DNA from: Nocardiopsis alborubida
GTDB lineage: Bacteria > Actinomycetota > Actinomycetes > Streptosporangiales > Streptosporangiaceae
DNA length: 64,000 nt
Direction: 5' to 3'
Assembly: GCF_012396365.1 (NCBI RefSeq)
Contig: NZ_JAAXPG010000021.1
Location: 82,075-146,074, forward strand
Shown here: in pieces, positions 1 to 9,609 of the stretch
Numbering within the stretch: position 1 is the first letter of the stretch
How the letters are laid out: every line of letters begins with the position of its first letter
The notes under the pieces: model-generated
The model's input: only the letters and a program-made list of their open reading frames with translations
Told to the model about the DNA's origin: nothing
The model's database searches: none
Translations under genes and position numbers: made by a program

Positions 1-167
1 TCGCGCAGGTCCTCCCAGCTCCGGGCCAGCCAGGGCTCGTCGGCGGGCAGCAGGCCGCGGCAGGGCGCGCAGTGGGTGATGTGGGCCTCCACGGACATGG
101 CGGTGACGTCGTCGGAGCGGTGGTGGGCGTACTCGTGTGCCTGGGCAGGGGTCAGGTGCCAGCTCAT
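1..167 (-). CDS. zinc-finger anti-sigma factor, N-terminal part only
   Basis: Only the first 55 codons lie inside the window; the gene runs off the left edge. The translation contains HITHCAPC near residues 28-35, which fits the H-X3-C-X2-C zinc-binding signature of ZAS-type anti-sigma factors. These bind and hold their cognate ECF sigma factor in the cytoplasm. The ATG overlaps the stop of the upstream sigma gene as ATGA, so the two are probably translationally coupled and expressed as a pair. Any transmembrane or sensor part lies outside the window, so a membrane-bound and a soluble form cannot be told apart. The family call rests on the zinc motif plus the neighbour. Confidence 0.7.
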   Translation of the reverse strand, partial: MSWHLTPAQAHEYAHHRSDDVTAMSVEAHITHCAPCRGLLPADEPWLARSWEDLR

Positions 168-751
168 GTCAGTGCCTCCCGTAGTCGCGCCTTGGCGCGC
201 ATGACCCGTGTCTTGACGGTTCCCTCCGGGATCTGGAGGATCTGCGCGGCCTCCCGGACGGTGAGTCCGTCGAGCACGGTGGCCTGGATGGCCGAGCGCA
301 GTTCTGGCGAGAGGGAGTGCAGGGCGGCGCCCAACGGGCCGTGCTCGATGTTGAGCAGCACGGTGTCCTCGGCGGAGGCGTCGCCGATGGTCTCGTAGGG
401 TTCGGTGTCGCTGTCGGCTATCCAGCGGTTGGCGCGTTTGCGCAGCTGGGAGATGAGCTGGCGGATCGCGATGGTCCACAGCCAGGCCCCGGCGTCGGTG
501 TCGCCCGGGCGGGGGGTGAAGGAGCCCGCGCTCCTCCACACGGCCAGGAAGGTCTCCTGGAGGGCGGCGTCGAGCTGGTCGGGGTCCGAGCACCGGTAGC
601 GCAGCCGGGCCCGCAGCCAGGTGGCGTGCCGGCGGTGCAGGAACTCCAGCGCACGGGTCTCGCCCGCGGCGACGGCGGCCAGCAGCACCGGGTCGGTGCT
701 GTCCGGGTCGTAGGAGGGCGCGCGGCGGCGCGCGCGGCGGAGCAGCTTCAC
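164..751 (-). CDS. ECF-family RNA polymerase sigma factor
   Basis: This 195-residue protein has the two-domain layout of extracytoplasmic-function sigma factors. A region 2 segment lies around residues 13-90 (ALEFLHRRHATWLRARL, then LDAALQETFLAVW). A region 4 helix-turn-helix lies around residues 146-195 (LSPELRSAI, then LTVREAAQILQIPEGTVKTR). It would direct RNA polymerase to a small regulon and be held by the anti-sigma factor encoded immediately downstream with a 4-nt overlap. The open frame extends upstream to 916, but that extension is rich in Arg and Pro and would run into the divergent oxidoreductase gene, so the GTG at 751 is preferred. No strong ribosome binding site precedes that GTG, so the start is the weakest part of the call. 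Confidence 0.8.
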   Translation of the reverse strand: MKLLRRARRRAPSYDPDSTDPVLLAAVAAGETRALEFLHRRHATWLRARLRYRCSDPDQLDAALQETFLAVWRSAGSFTPRPGDTDAGAWLWTIAIRQLISQLRKRANRWIADSDTEPYETIGDASAEDTVLLNIEHGPLGAALHSLSPELRSAIQATVLDGLTVREAAQILQIPEGTVKTRVMRAKARLREALT

Positions 752-875
752 GTGGAGGTCTATCGCGGGAGGCGCGTGTTTCGGTTCGGCGGACGGCGGG
801 GCGCGGAGGCGTCTTTTCCACGGTAACCGCGCGGCGGTTTCGGTCTGGTCCCCGGTGTGGGAGAAAATGGGGCTT

Positions 876-1811
876 ATGCGTCTGAGGATCTTCCTTGAGC
901 CCCAACAGGGGGCCACCTACGAGGACCAGCTCACCGTCGCCAGGGCCGTCGAGGACCTGGGTTTTGACGCTCTGTTCCGGTCTGACCACTACCTGCACAT
1001 GGGGGATCACGTCAGCGGCCTCCCCGGGCCCACCGACGCCTGGATCACTCTCGCCGGGCTCGCCCGGGACACCTCCCGTATCCGCCTGGGCACGCTGATG
1101 ACCGCGGCGACGTTCCGCTACCCCGCTCCCCTGGCGATCTCCGTCGCCCAGGTCGACCGCATGAGCGACGGCCGGGTGGAGTTCGGCTTCGGCTCGGGCT
1201 GGTTCGAGGAGGAGCACGCGGTCTACGGGATCCCCTTCCCCGCCACCGCCCGTGAGCGCTTCGACCGCTACGAGGAGCAGCTGGACATCATCACCGGCCT
1301 GTGGTCGACCCCGGCGGGGGAGACCTTCCGCTACGAGGGCAAGCACTACCGCCTGGCGGAGGGGCCCGCGCTGCCCAAGCCGCAGCAGGGTCCGCGTCCG
1401 CCGGTGCTGATCGGCGGCACCGGACCCAAGCGCACGCCGCGCCTGGCCGCCAAGTACGCCGACGAGTACAACGTGCCCTTCAGCTGGGTCGAGGACACCT
1501 CGGCCGCCTTCGAACGGACCCGGGCCGCCGTGCGGGCCTCGGGGCGCGGCACGCCGATGGTCTACTCCGCCGCGCAGGTCCTGTGCGTGGGCAGGGACGA
1601 GGCGGAGGTGGCCCGGCGGGCCGAACGGATCGGCCGAGAGGTGCCCGAGCTGCGGGAGAACGGCCTGGCGGGCACCCCGAACGAGCTGGTGGACAGGATC
1701 GGCCGCTTCGCCGAGGCGGGCGCCGAGCGCATGTACCTCCAGATGCTGGACATGTCCGACCTGGACCACCTGGAGCTGGTGGCGTCGCAGGTCGCGCCGC
1801 AGCTGGACTGA
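876..1811 (+). CDS. LLM-class F420-dependent oxidoreductase
   Basis: A 311-residue luciferase-like monooxygenase-fold protein (PF00296 type). The N-terminus MRLRIFLEPQQGATYEDQ and the block SDHYLHMGDH near residue 33 match the actinobacterial Rv1855c-like subgroup, which uses the deazaflavin F420 rather than FMN. GRVEFGFGSGWFEEEH, around residue 105, is the other conserved block. The substrate cannot be inferred. It is divergent from the sigma factor gene. Two other in-frame starts exist, at 855 (GTG) and 867 (ATG). 876 is chosen because relatives begin at this point and a GGAG lies about 12 nt upstream, but 867 remains possible. Confidence 0.85.
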   Translation: MRLRIFLEPQQGATYEDQLTVARAVEDLGFDALFRSDHYLHMGDHVSGLPGPTDAWITLAGLARDTSRIRLGTLMTAATFRYPAPLAISVAQVDRMSDGRVEFGFGSGWFEEEHAVYGIPFPATARERFDRYEEQLDIITGLWSTPAGETFRYEGKHYRLAEGPALPKPQQGPRPPVLIGGTGPKRTPRLAAKYADEYNVPFSWVEDTSAAFERTRAAVRASGRGTPMVYSAAQVLCVGRDEAEVARRAERIGREVPELRENGLAGTPNELVDRIGRFAEAGAERMYLQMLDMSDLDHLELVASQVAPQLD

Positions 1812-5134
<3,323 letters not shown>

Positions 5135-5185
5135 GCGGGTCCGCGCGCGGGAGATCCCGCGTGCGGGCACCCCACGCGGCTGCGC

Positions 5186-5220
5186 GGGGCCGCCACCGTC
5201 CGAACGACGGTGGCGGCCCC
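5186..5220 (+). terminator. hairpin terminator after acnA
   Basis: A perfect 15-bp stem (5186-5200 with 5206-5220) and a 5-nt loop lie about 50 bp past the aconitase stop. There is no U-tract, as is usual in actinomycetes. Confidence 0.75.
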
Positions 5221-5274
5221 GTTCGCGTTCGCCCCTCCCTCCACAGAAGGTAACGAAAAGGTATAGCCACCGTG

Positions 5275-5298
5275 GTTTGCCCGCGTCGGGTCGGGTAG
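5275..5298 (+). promoter_or_regulatory. SigB-like promoter of the SRPBCC gene
   Basis: GTTT at 5275-5278 and GGGTAG at 5293-5298 are separated by 14 bp. This fits the actinomycete general-stress sigma-B consensus (GTTT, 14-16 bp, GGGTAT). The start codon of the SRPBCC gene follows 49 bp later. The call is a motif match only. Confidence 0.45.
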
Positions 5299-5346
5299 CG
5301 GCACCGGTAGGGAACGAACGCAAGCTACGGCGAAGGAACCGGATCA

Positions 5347-5778
5347 ATGTCAGAGATCATCGAGACGGTGGAGGTCGACGTCCCGGTCACCGCCGCCTAC
5401 GCCCAGTGGACGAGGTTCGAGGAGTTCCCCGCCTTCATGGAGGGGGTCGACAAGGTCGTCCGCACCGGTGACGGGCACATGCTCTGGACCATCGAGATCG
5501 GCGGCCAGAAGAGGGACTTCGAGGCCGTGGTCACCGAACAGGTCCCCGGGGAGCGGATCGCCTGGAAGACCACGGACGGTACGACCCACGCCGGGGTGGT
5601 GACCTTCCACCGCCTGTCCGACACCAGCAGCAGGATCACCCTCCAGCTCAAGACGGTCCCGGAGGGCGTGGTCGAGCAGCTCGGCGACAAGCTCGGCCTG
5701 GTCAAGACCCGGGCCAAGGGCGACATGAAGCGCTTCAAGGCCTTCGTCGAGCCCGGCAGGGAGAACCCGACCGGCTGA
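5347..5778 (+). CDS. SRPBCC (START-like) family protein
   Basis: A 143-residue single-domain protein of the SRPBCC/polyketide-cyclase-like fold. The opening IIETVEVDVPVTAAYAQWTR, then FPAFMEGVDKVVR, is typical of the actinobacterial coenzyme-Q-binding/COG5637 branch. These proteins form a hydrophobic cavity for a lipid-like ligand; no catalytic role can be assigned. The ATG has AAGGAAC about 9 nt upstream. It is monocistronic, flanked by strong hairpins on both sides, and preceded by a SigB-like promoter, so stress or stationary-phase expression is plausible but inferred. Confidence 0.85.
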   Translation: MSEIIETVEVDVPVTAAYAQWTRFEEFPAFMEGVDKVVRTGDGHMLWTIEIGGQKRDFEAVVTEQVPGERIAWKTTDGTTHAGVVTFHRLSDTSSRITLQLKTVPEGVVEQLGDKLGLVKTRAKGDMKRFKAFVEPGRENPTG

Positions 5779-5813
5779 CACGGCGCCGGGCCCGGCCCCG
5801 CCCGGCGCTTGCC

Positions 5814-5852
5814 CCGGTCCCCCCACCGCCGCGGAGGCGGTGGGGGGACCGG
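5814..5852 (+). terminator. long hairpin terminator after the SRPBCC gene
   Basis: A perfect 17-bp stem (5814-5830 with 5836-5852) surrounds the 5-nt loop GCGGA. It sits 36 bp past the SRPBCC stop and may also stop transcripts from the convergent small gene. Confidence 0.75.
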
Positions 5853-5889
5853 TCCGTGTCCCGGGACGGGAACGCCCCGCGACACCGGG

Positions 5890-5953
5890 GCGCCCGCTCC
5901 GCGCCCCGGACACGCGAACTCCCGGCGCCGCCGTGCGGCACCGGGAGCCGTCC
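5890..5953. repeat. 64-bp direct repeat, copy 1 (downstream of small secreted gene A)
   Basis: These 64 bp are identical to 15877-15940. Each copy lies just downstream of one of the two paralogous small secreted-protein genes and contains its terminator hairpin. The identity shows that the duplication is recent or kept homogeneous by gene conversion. Confidence 0.9.
5919..5947 (-). terminator. terminator of small secreted gene A
   Basis: CTCCCGGCGCCGC and GCGGCACCGGGAG form a 13-bp stem with one G-T wobble and a 3-nt loop. It sits 22 bp beyond the stop codon of the minus-strand gene at 5969-6220. Confidence 0.7.
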
Positions 5954-5968
5954 CTTCCACCCGGTGTG

Positions 5969-6220
5969 TCAGTGGCTGCCGCTGCTGACGCTGGAGTGGT
6001 AGGCCCCGTGGGGGCCGGCGTGGGACCAGGAGTGGTAGTACCAGGAGTGGCCGTGGCCGGAGCCGGACTTGACCACGTAGCTGTACGCCCCGTCGGAACC
6101 GGCCCCCGACCAGCTGGACGAGTAGTAGCTGTCCGCCGAGGCCAGGGCCGGGGCCCCGAGCGCCAGGACGGGTGCGGCGACGACGGTGAACGCGAATCGG
6201 CGCAGGGTCTTCCTCTGCAT
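5969..6220 (-). CDS. small secreted protein A with two 25-residue repeats (Ser/Tyr/His-rich)
   Basis: An 83-residue protein. Residues 1-29 form a classical signal peptide (MQRKTLRR, a hydrophobic run, then ALASADS). The mature part consists of two imperfect 25-residue repeats, each with the core YY-x-SWS-x-AG-x-x-GAY. It is rich in Ser, Tyr, His and Gly and has almost no acidic residues. The alternating pattern suggests beta-strands, which is inference. I do not recognise a named family. The start is fixed by the signal peptide and by GAAGGGA upstream. Its paralog at 15957-16208 shares the signal peptide, the repeat layout, a terminator and a 43-bp upstream element, but is acidic. The function is unknown. 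Confidence 0.8.
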   Translation of the reverse strand: MQRKTLRRFAFTVVAAPVLALGAPALASADSYYSSSWSGAGSDGAYSYVVKSGSGHGHSWYYHSWSHAGPHGAYHSSVSSGSH

Positions 6221-6377
6221 GGTGGCGGGTTCCCTTCGAAGCTCGGGTTGGGGAGCGGTCGTGCGGACGCGGTCGCGTCCAGTCGTGCTGTCGGCGCATC
6301 GCTGGACGCGTGGCACCGCCCGACTTTGTCCTCTTTGTCACTTTTGTCTTCCTCGTTCATCCTGACGCCGGAGCAAC

Positions 6378-6420
6378 CCAAGAGGGAACACCAGGGACCT
6401 GTGTAAACACCAAAATCGAG
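6378..6420 (-). promoter_or_regulatory. 43-bp upstream element shared by the two small secreted genes, copy A
   Basis: It matches 16349-16391 at about 35 of 43 positions without gaps. On the coding strand it begins CTCGATTTTGG and ends with CTGGTGTTCCC and CTTGG. It lies about 158 bp before the start of gene A. Conservation in a diverged intergenic background marks it as a likely promoter or regulator site. Confidence 0.55.
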
Positions 6421-6588
6421 GTGCCGCGCCCCCGGGTGCGCGCGAGGCACGGCCGGGGGGCCGGGGCGGCGGCGGCATCCGCGTGGTGGCCCGGGTTCCG
6501 CACGGCAGGACGTTCGGGAGCGCTCGCGAGTGCGCCGGAAGGAGGGCCCGCGGCGGTGCCGAAGGGTAAATCCCGGACATCTCGCCCC

Positions 6589-6593
6589 CACTG
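6589..6593. repeat. target-site duplication CACTG, left copy
   Basis: This CACTG directly abuts the left inverted repeat and recurs at 15822-15826 directly after the right one. A 5-bp duplication is what Tn3-family transposition makes. Confidence 0.9.
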
Positions 6594-6647
6594 GGGGTGT
6601 CGGTAAGGAGCGCGTCACCAAGTGCCAAGTAACCCGCGAGTAACTTA
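6594..6647. repeat. left terminal inverted repeat of the Tn3-family element
   Basis: 54 bp beginning GGGGTGTCGGTAAGGAGCG. It matches the reverse complement of 15768-15821 with only two mismatches. It is longer than the 38-bp ends typical of the family. Confidence 0.95.
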
Positions 6648-6671
6648 GTCGACGCTTGCGGCGGATGCCCG

Positions 6672-6775
6672 TACTTCTGGAAATCAGCGTTCCCGGAAGT
6701 AGCCTGAGGACATGATTTCTGGAAACACACCTCCTGTCGGAGGACAGCCCCCGGTTTCCACTTCTGGAAACACAC
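6672..6775. promoter_or_regulatory. candidate TnpI-type resolution site (core inverted repeat plus two accessory repeats)
   Basis: A core inverted repeat pairs TACTTCTGGAAA (6672-6683) with the reverse complement TACTTCCGGGAA ending at 6701. Two direct copies of TTCTGGAAACACAC follow at 6717-6730 and 6762-6775, 45 bp apart and in the same orientation as the left core arm. The arrangement copies the IRS of Tn4430, which has two inverted core sites and two direct accessory sites for TnpI. Both accessory copies lie inside the first 22 codons of the recombinase gene, so binding could also repress it. Confidence 0.7.
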
Positions 6776-7758
6776 GCACCGGTCGGCCGCGCCGAACCCT
6801 CGACCTGCCCGACGACCTGGCGGATGAACACCGTGCCTTCGGCGAGAAGCTGGCCGCCTCCACCGATTTGGGGACGGCCACCCGCGACAAGTACCGGCGC
6901 AACGCCGCCCACTTCCTGGCCTGGCTCGCCCAGGCGCGCGAGGCCGGCGCCCTGGACGGCGACCCGCTGTGCGATGCGGCCGCGCGGGACTGGGCGGTGC
7001 GCGACTACCGCCGCACGTTGAAGAACACCCGCACCGCCCGGGGAACCCACCTGTCGGCGGCCACCATCAACAACCGCCTCGCCGCCATCGACGCCTTCTT
7101 CGCCCTGCGCGGCTCGGGACGGCCCGACGTGGTCCGCGAGCACCTGGCCCGCCCCAGCGCTCCACGCGCGCTCGAGGCCCGCGCCAAGCTGAGGTTCCTG
7201 CGCACCGTGGCCCGCGACGCCTCCGCCCGGGACCGGGTGATCTGCCACCTGGCCTACTACACGGGGTTGCGCATCGCCGAGATCGTCGCCCTGGACGCGG
7301 CCGACATCCGCCTGTCCGCGCGCCGGGGCAGCGTGCGGGTGCGCGGCAAGGGACGGTTGGGCGGCAAGGACCGCACCGTCCCGCTGCACGCCGAGGCCCG
7401 CGCCTCCCTCGAACTCCTCCTGGACGAGCTCGGCCGCCCTGCTGCCGGTCCGCTGGTGCGCAACCGCGACGGCCAGGCGCTGTCGACGCGGGCGGCGAAC
7501 GCGGTGGTGTGCGAGTTGGGGTCAGCGGCCGGAATCGGACCGGGCGACGACGGGGAGGCGTTCGGCCCACACGTGCTACGGCACACCTTCGGCACCGACC
7601 TGGTGCGCGGCTGCGGCGACCTGGCGAAGGAGCCGGTGGACCTGGTGACCGTGGCCGAGTTGATGGGGCACGCCGACATCAACACCACCCGCCGCTACGC
7701 TCTGCCCACCGAGGCCGACAAGGCCGCCGCCCTGGAGGTGCTCACCGTCGACCGGTGA
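6712..7758 (+). CDS. tyrosine recombinase (TnpI-like cointegrate resolvase)
   Basis: A 348-residue tyrosine recombinase. An N-terminal SAM-like DNA-binding domain spans about residues 40-145. The catalytic domain shows the full active-site set: Arg187 (TGLRIAE), His287 and Arg290 (HVLRHTF), His320 (GHADINTT) and nucleophile Tyr329. It lies 65 bp inside the left end of the Tn3-family element with a repeat cluster over its start, so it most likely resolves transposition cointegrates rather than integrating at a tRNA. GAGGA sits only 1 nt before the ATG, so translation may be leaderless or inefficient. It converges with the small peptide gene at 7793. Confidence 0.88.
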   Translation: MISGNTPPVGGQPPVSTSGNTRTGRPRRTLDLPDDLADEHRAFGEKLAASTDLGTATRDKYRRNAAHFLAWLAQAREAGALDGDPLCDAAARDWAVRDYRRTLKNTRTARGTHLSAATINNRLAAIDAFFALRGSGRPDVVREHLARPSAPRALEARAKLRFLRTVARDASARDRVICHLAYYTGLRIAEIVALDAADIRLSARRGSVRVRGKGRLGGKDRTVPLHAEARASLELLLDELGRPAAGPLVRNRDGQALSTRAANAVVCELGSAAGIGPGDDGEAFGPHVLRHTFGTDLVRGCGDLAKEPVDLVTVAELMGHADINTTRRYALPTEADKAAALEVLTVDR

Positions 7759-7792
7759 GGCCCGCAGCGCCGCACGATGCCTCATGCGTGCC

Positions 7793-7927
7793 CTAGGACA
7801 GCAGGAAGGCGCCGACGACCACCAGGGTGGCGGCGCTGATGGCCACGACGAGGACCAGCGCGATCGTGCCGGTGCGCTCTTCTTCGGGGGTGGGGTCCTG
7901 GTCGCTCGGGGTGCAGCAGCCGCTCAT
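7793..7927 (-). CDS. 44-residue single-span membrane peptide
   Basis: This small gene encodes MSGCCTPSDQDPTPEEERTG, followed by one hydrophobic helix of about 22 residues (TIALVLVVAISAATLVVVGAF), and stops 2 residues later. The Cys-Cys pair at residues 4-5 and the acidic patch before the helix could bind soft metal ions, which is inference. Its ATG overlaps the stop of the upstream ICMT-like gene as ATGA, giving strong support for real, coupled translation. It is the last gene of the leftward cargo operon of the transposon. I know no named family for it. Confidence 0.7.
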   Translation of the reverse strand: MSGCCTPSDQDPTPEEERTGTIALVLVVAISAATLVVVGAFLLS

Positions 7928-8553
7928 CGGGGTCCCTTCGTGGTGGTGTGGTCGGTGAGGCGGCCGATCCCGGGCAGGAAACGGCCGGTGCGCGCGGCGT
8001 AACCGGAGTAGGCGGCGCCGTGGATGCGCCGCAGGTAGGGTTCCTCGATCGCCCTGACCTGCATTTGAACGCCGATGAGGACGGCGGCTGCGCCGAGTAC
8101 GGCGATGGGGTTGGGGACCGTCAGGGCCAGGCCCAGCGACATCGCGGTGTAGGCGGTGTAGATGGGGTTGCGGGCGATGCGGAACGGGCCGCCGGTCACC
8201 AGGTGCGGGCGTTCGGTCTCATCGGGTGTGGTTCGCCAGGCCTGGCCCATGGCGAGCTGGGTGGCGAAGGTCCCCGCCACGCCCAGGGCGGCCAGGGCCG
8301 CGCCGGCGGTGCGCAGGGCGGGCTGGTCGAGGCCGGGCAGCGGCGTGAGGCCGGCCAGTTCGGCGATGGGTGCGGCGACGCCGGTGGCCAGGCTGCCCAG
8401 TGCGAGCGGGAGTCGGGCGGCCCAGGCCAGCGGGCTGGCCGGGCGTCGGATCCCGGTGTCGGTGCCGTGGCGTCGTTGGAGTTGCGTCTTGGTCGCGGTC
8501 AGGACGATGAAGACGCCGTAGAGCACCAGTGCGGTGATGGCCATCGTGCTCAC
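7924..8553 (-). CDS. isoprenylcysteine carboxylmethyltransferase-family membrane protein
   Basis: A 209-residue polytopic membrane protein. The C-terminal half has the ICMT/PEMT-like S-adenosylmethionine signature: HLVTGGPFRIARNPIYT near residues 122-136, then EEPYLRRIHGAAYSGYAART near residues 175-194. Bacterial members do not necessarily act on prenylated proteins; methyl acceptors include lipids or small thiols, and the acceptor here is unknown. The GTG start overlaps the stop of the upstream methyltransferase gene as GTGA, and its own stop overlaps the 44-residue peptide gene. It is thus the middle gene of a tight three-gene operon divergent from the metal sensor. Confidence 0.8.
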   Translation of the reverse strand: MSTMAITALVLYGVFIVLTATKTQLQRRHGTDTGIRRPASPLAWAARLPLALGSLATGVAAPIAELAGLTPLPGLDQPALRTAGAALAALGVAGTFATQLAMGQAWRTTPDETERPHLVTGGPFRIARNPIYTAYTAMSLGLALTVPNPIAVLGAAAVLIGVQMQVRAIEEPYLRRIHGAAYSGYAARTGRFLPGIGRLTDHTTTKGPR

Positions 8554-9182
8554 CTGCCCTTTTGGGTGCGGGTGGCGACGCCGAGGAGGTAGTCGCTACC
8601 GATGCGGGTGCGCCAGTTCTCGCCGATGTGCAGGCCGTGGCGGGGCAGCTCGGCGAGGAACTCGCCCGCGCTGAACCGGTCGGCGGTGGGGTGGTCGAAC
8701 AGGGCCTTGTAGGTGGGGCGGGCCAGGGCGGTGGCGGTGACCTCGTCGAAGAAGAACCGGCCACCCGGTGTGAGAACGCGGGCGACCTCGGCCAGGGCCT
8801 CTCTCCAGTTCGGGATGTGGTGGATGATCGCGAAGTCGAACACCGCGTCGTAGGAGGCGTCCTTTCCGCCGTCGATGGGGCCGAAGGCGGCGGCCAGGTC
8901 GGTGGCCGAGCCGCGCGCGAGGTAGACGCGCTCGCCGTGGCGCTGAAGGCGGCGCCGTGCTTTGGCCAGCATTTTGGGGTCCAGGTCCACGGCGTCCACG
9001 GACGCGGCGCCGAAGGTGTCCAGGATGAGTTTGGTGCCGTATCCGGGTCCGCATCCCAGCTCGGCGGTGTGGGCGCCTGGCGTGCGCCCGCCCAGTTCGA
9101 CCAGCACTGCGGCCTCGTAGTGCTGCAACCAGCGCCGGGGCGGTGAGTCGATCAGCGCCGACTCCACGCGGTTCATGAGCAT
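8550..9182 (-). CDS. class I SAM-dependent methyltransferase
   Basis: A 210-residue Rossmann-fold methyltransferase. Motif I is AELGCGPGYGT, an acidic residue follows in VDLDPKML, and the post-motif region is FAIIHHIPNWREAL with VLTPGGRFFF. The substrate is unknown. It heads the leftward cargo operon (methyltransferase, ICMT-like, peptide), divergent from the CmtR-like gene with only about 43 bp between starts, so one operator could control both directions. The frame opens at 9209, but AAGG about 9 nt before the ATG at 9182 favours the latter; 9176 is a further option. Confidence 0.8.
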   Translation of the reverse strand: MLMNRVESALIDSPPRRWLQHYEAAVLVELGGRTPGAHTAELGCGPGYGTKLILDTFGAASVDAVDLDPKMLAKARRRLQRHGERVYLARGSATDLAAAFGPIDGGKDASYDAVFDFAIIHHIPNWREALAEVARVLTPGGRFFFDEVTATALARPTYKALFDHPTADRFSAGEFLAELPRHGLHIGENWRTRIGSDYLLGVATRTQKGR

Positions 9183-9191
9183 GCCCACACC

Positions 9192-9228
9192 TTTCAACAT
9201 CGCCAACATGGGATATGATCGCTATATG
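9192..9228 (+). promoter_or_regulatory. leaderless promoter of the metal-sensor operon
   Basis: A good -10 box TATGAT (9214-9219) ends 6 nt before the ATG at 9226, which places the transcription start at or near that ATG. A weak -35 (TTTCAA, 9191-9196) is 17 bp away. The segment ATATGATCGCTATAT (9213-9227) is partly symmetric and could be the repressor site. Confidence 0.5.
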
Positions 9229-9609
9229 ACGATGAATAGCACGGATGAGTGCGTAGCCACAACTACGGGCTTGGGCGCTGCCGAGGCGCTCTTCCACAGC
9301 CTCTCCGACGGCACCCGGCTGGCCATCGTGCGCCGCCTGGCCCAAGGTGAGGCGCGGGTGTCCGACCTGGTGGAACAGTTGGGACTGGCCCAGTCCACGA
9401 TCTCCAAGCACGTGGCATGCCTGCGCGACTGCAACCTGGTCGACGGGCGTCCCGAGGGACGGCAGGTGTTCTACTCCCTGACCCGCCCCGAGCTGCTGGA
9501 CCTGCTGGCCTCGGCCGAGATCCTGCTGGCCGCGACCGGCAGCGCGGTCGCACTGTGCCCCAACTACGGAACCGACAGCACGACGATGACGGAGGTGCGC
9601 GGTGAGTGA
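9226..9609 (+). CDS. ArsR/SmtB-family Cd/Pb sensor, CmtR-like
   Basis: A 127-residue winged-helix repressor. The recognition helix region is LVEQLGLAQSTISKHVACL. Three cysteines stand where the Mycobacterium tuberculosis CmtR cadmium/lead ligands are: Cys65 and Cys69 in VACLRDCNL, and Cys111 in ALCPNYG. The spacing closely matches Cys57, Cys61 and Cys102 of CmtR. Metal binding should release DNA and induce the efflux operon that follows, whose ATPase gene overlaps this one by 8 nt. The start at 9226 is favoured by the leaderless promoter; 9232 (MNSTDE) is possible. The frame extends to 9175 but that would overlap the divergent gene. Confidence 0.88.
   Translation: MTMNSTDECVATTTGLGAAEALFHSLSDGTRLAIVRRLAQGEARVSDLVEQLGLAQSTISKHVACLRDCNLVDGRPEGRQVFYSLTRPELLDLLASAEILLAATGSAVALCPNYGTDSTTMTEVRGE

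Larger units (their letters stand above)
6221..6593. other. upstream region of small secreted gene A up to the transposon
   Basis: 373 bp without a gene. It holds the 43-bp element shared with paralog B (6378-6420), then GC-rich DNA, and ends in the CACTG target-site duplication at 6589-6593 next to the left transposon end. Confidence 0.6.

Noticed and set aside
6712..7758. Tyrosine recombinase as integrase of a phage or integrative element
   Set aside because: No tRNA or att repeats are present, and it lies just inside the left end of a Tn3-type element with a TnpI-like site.
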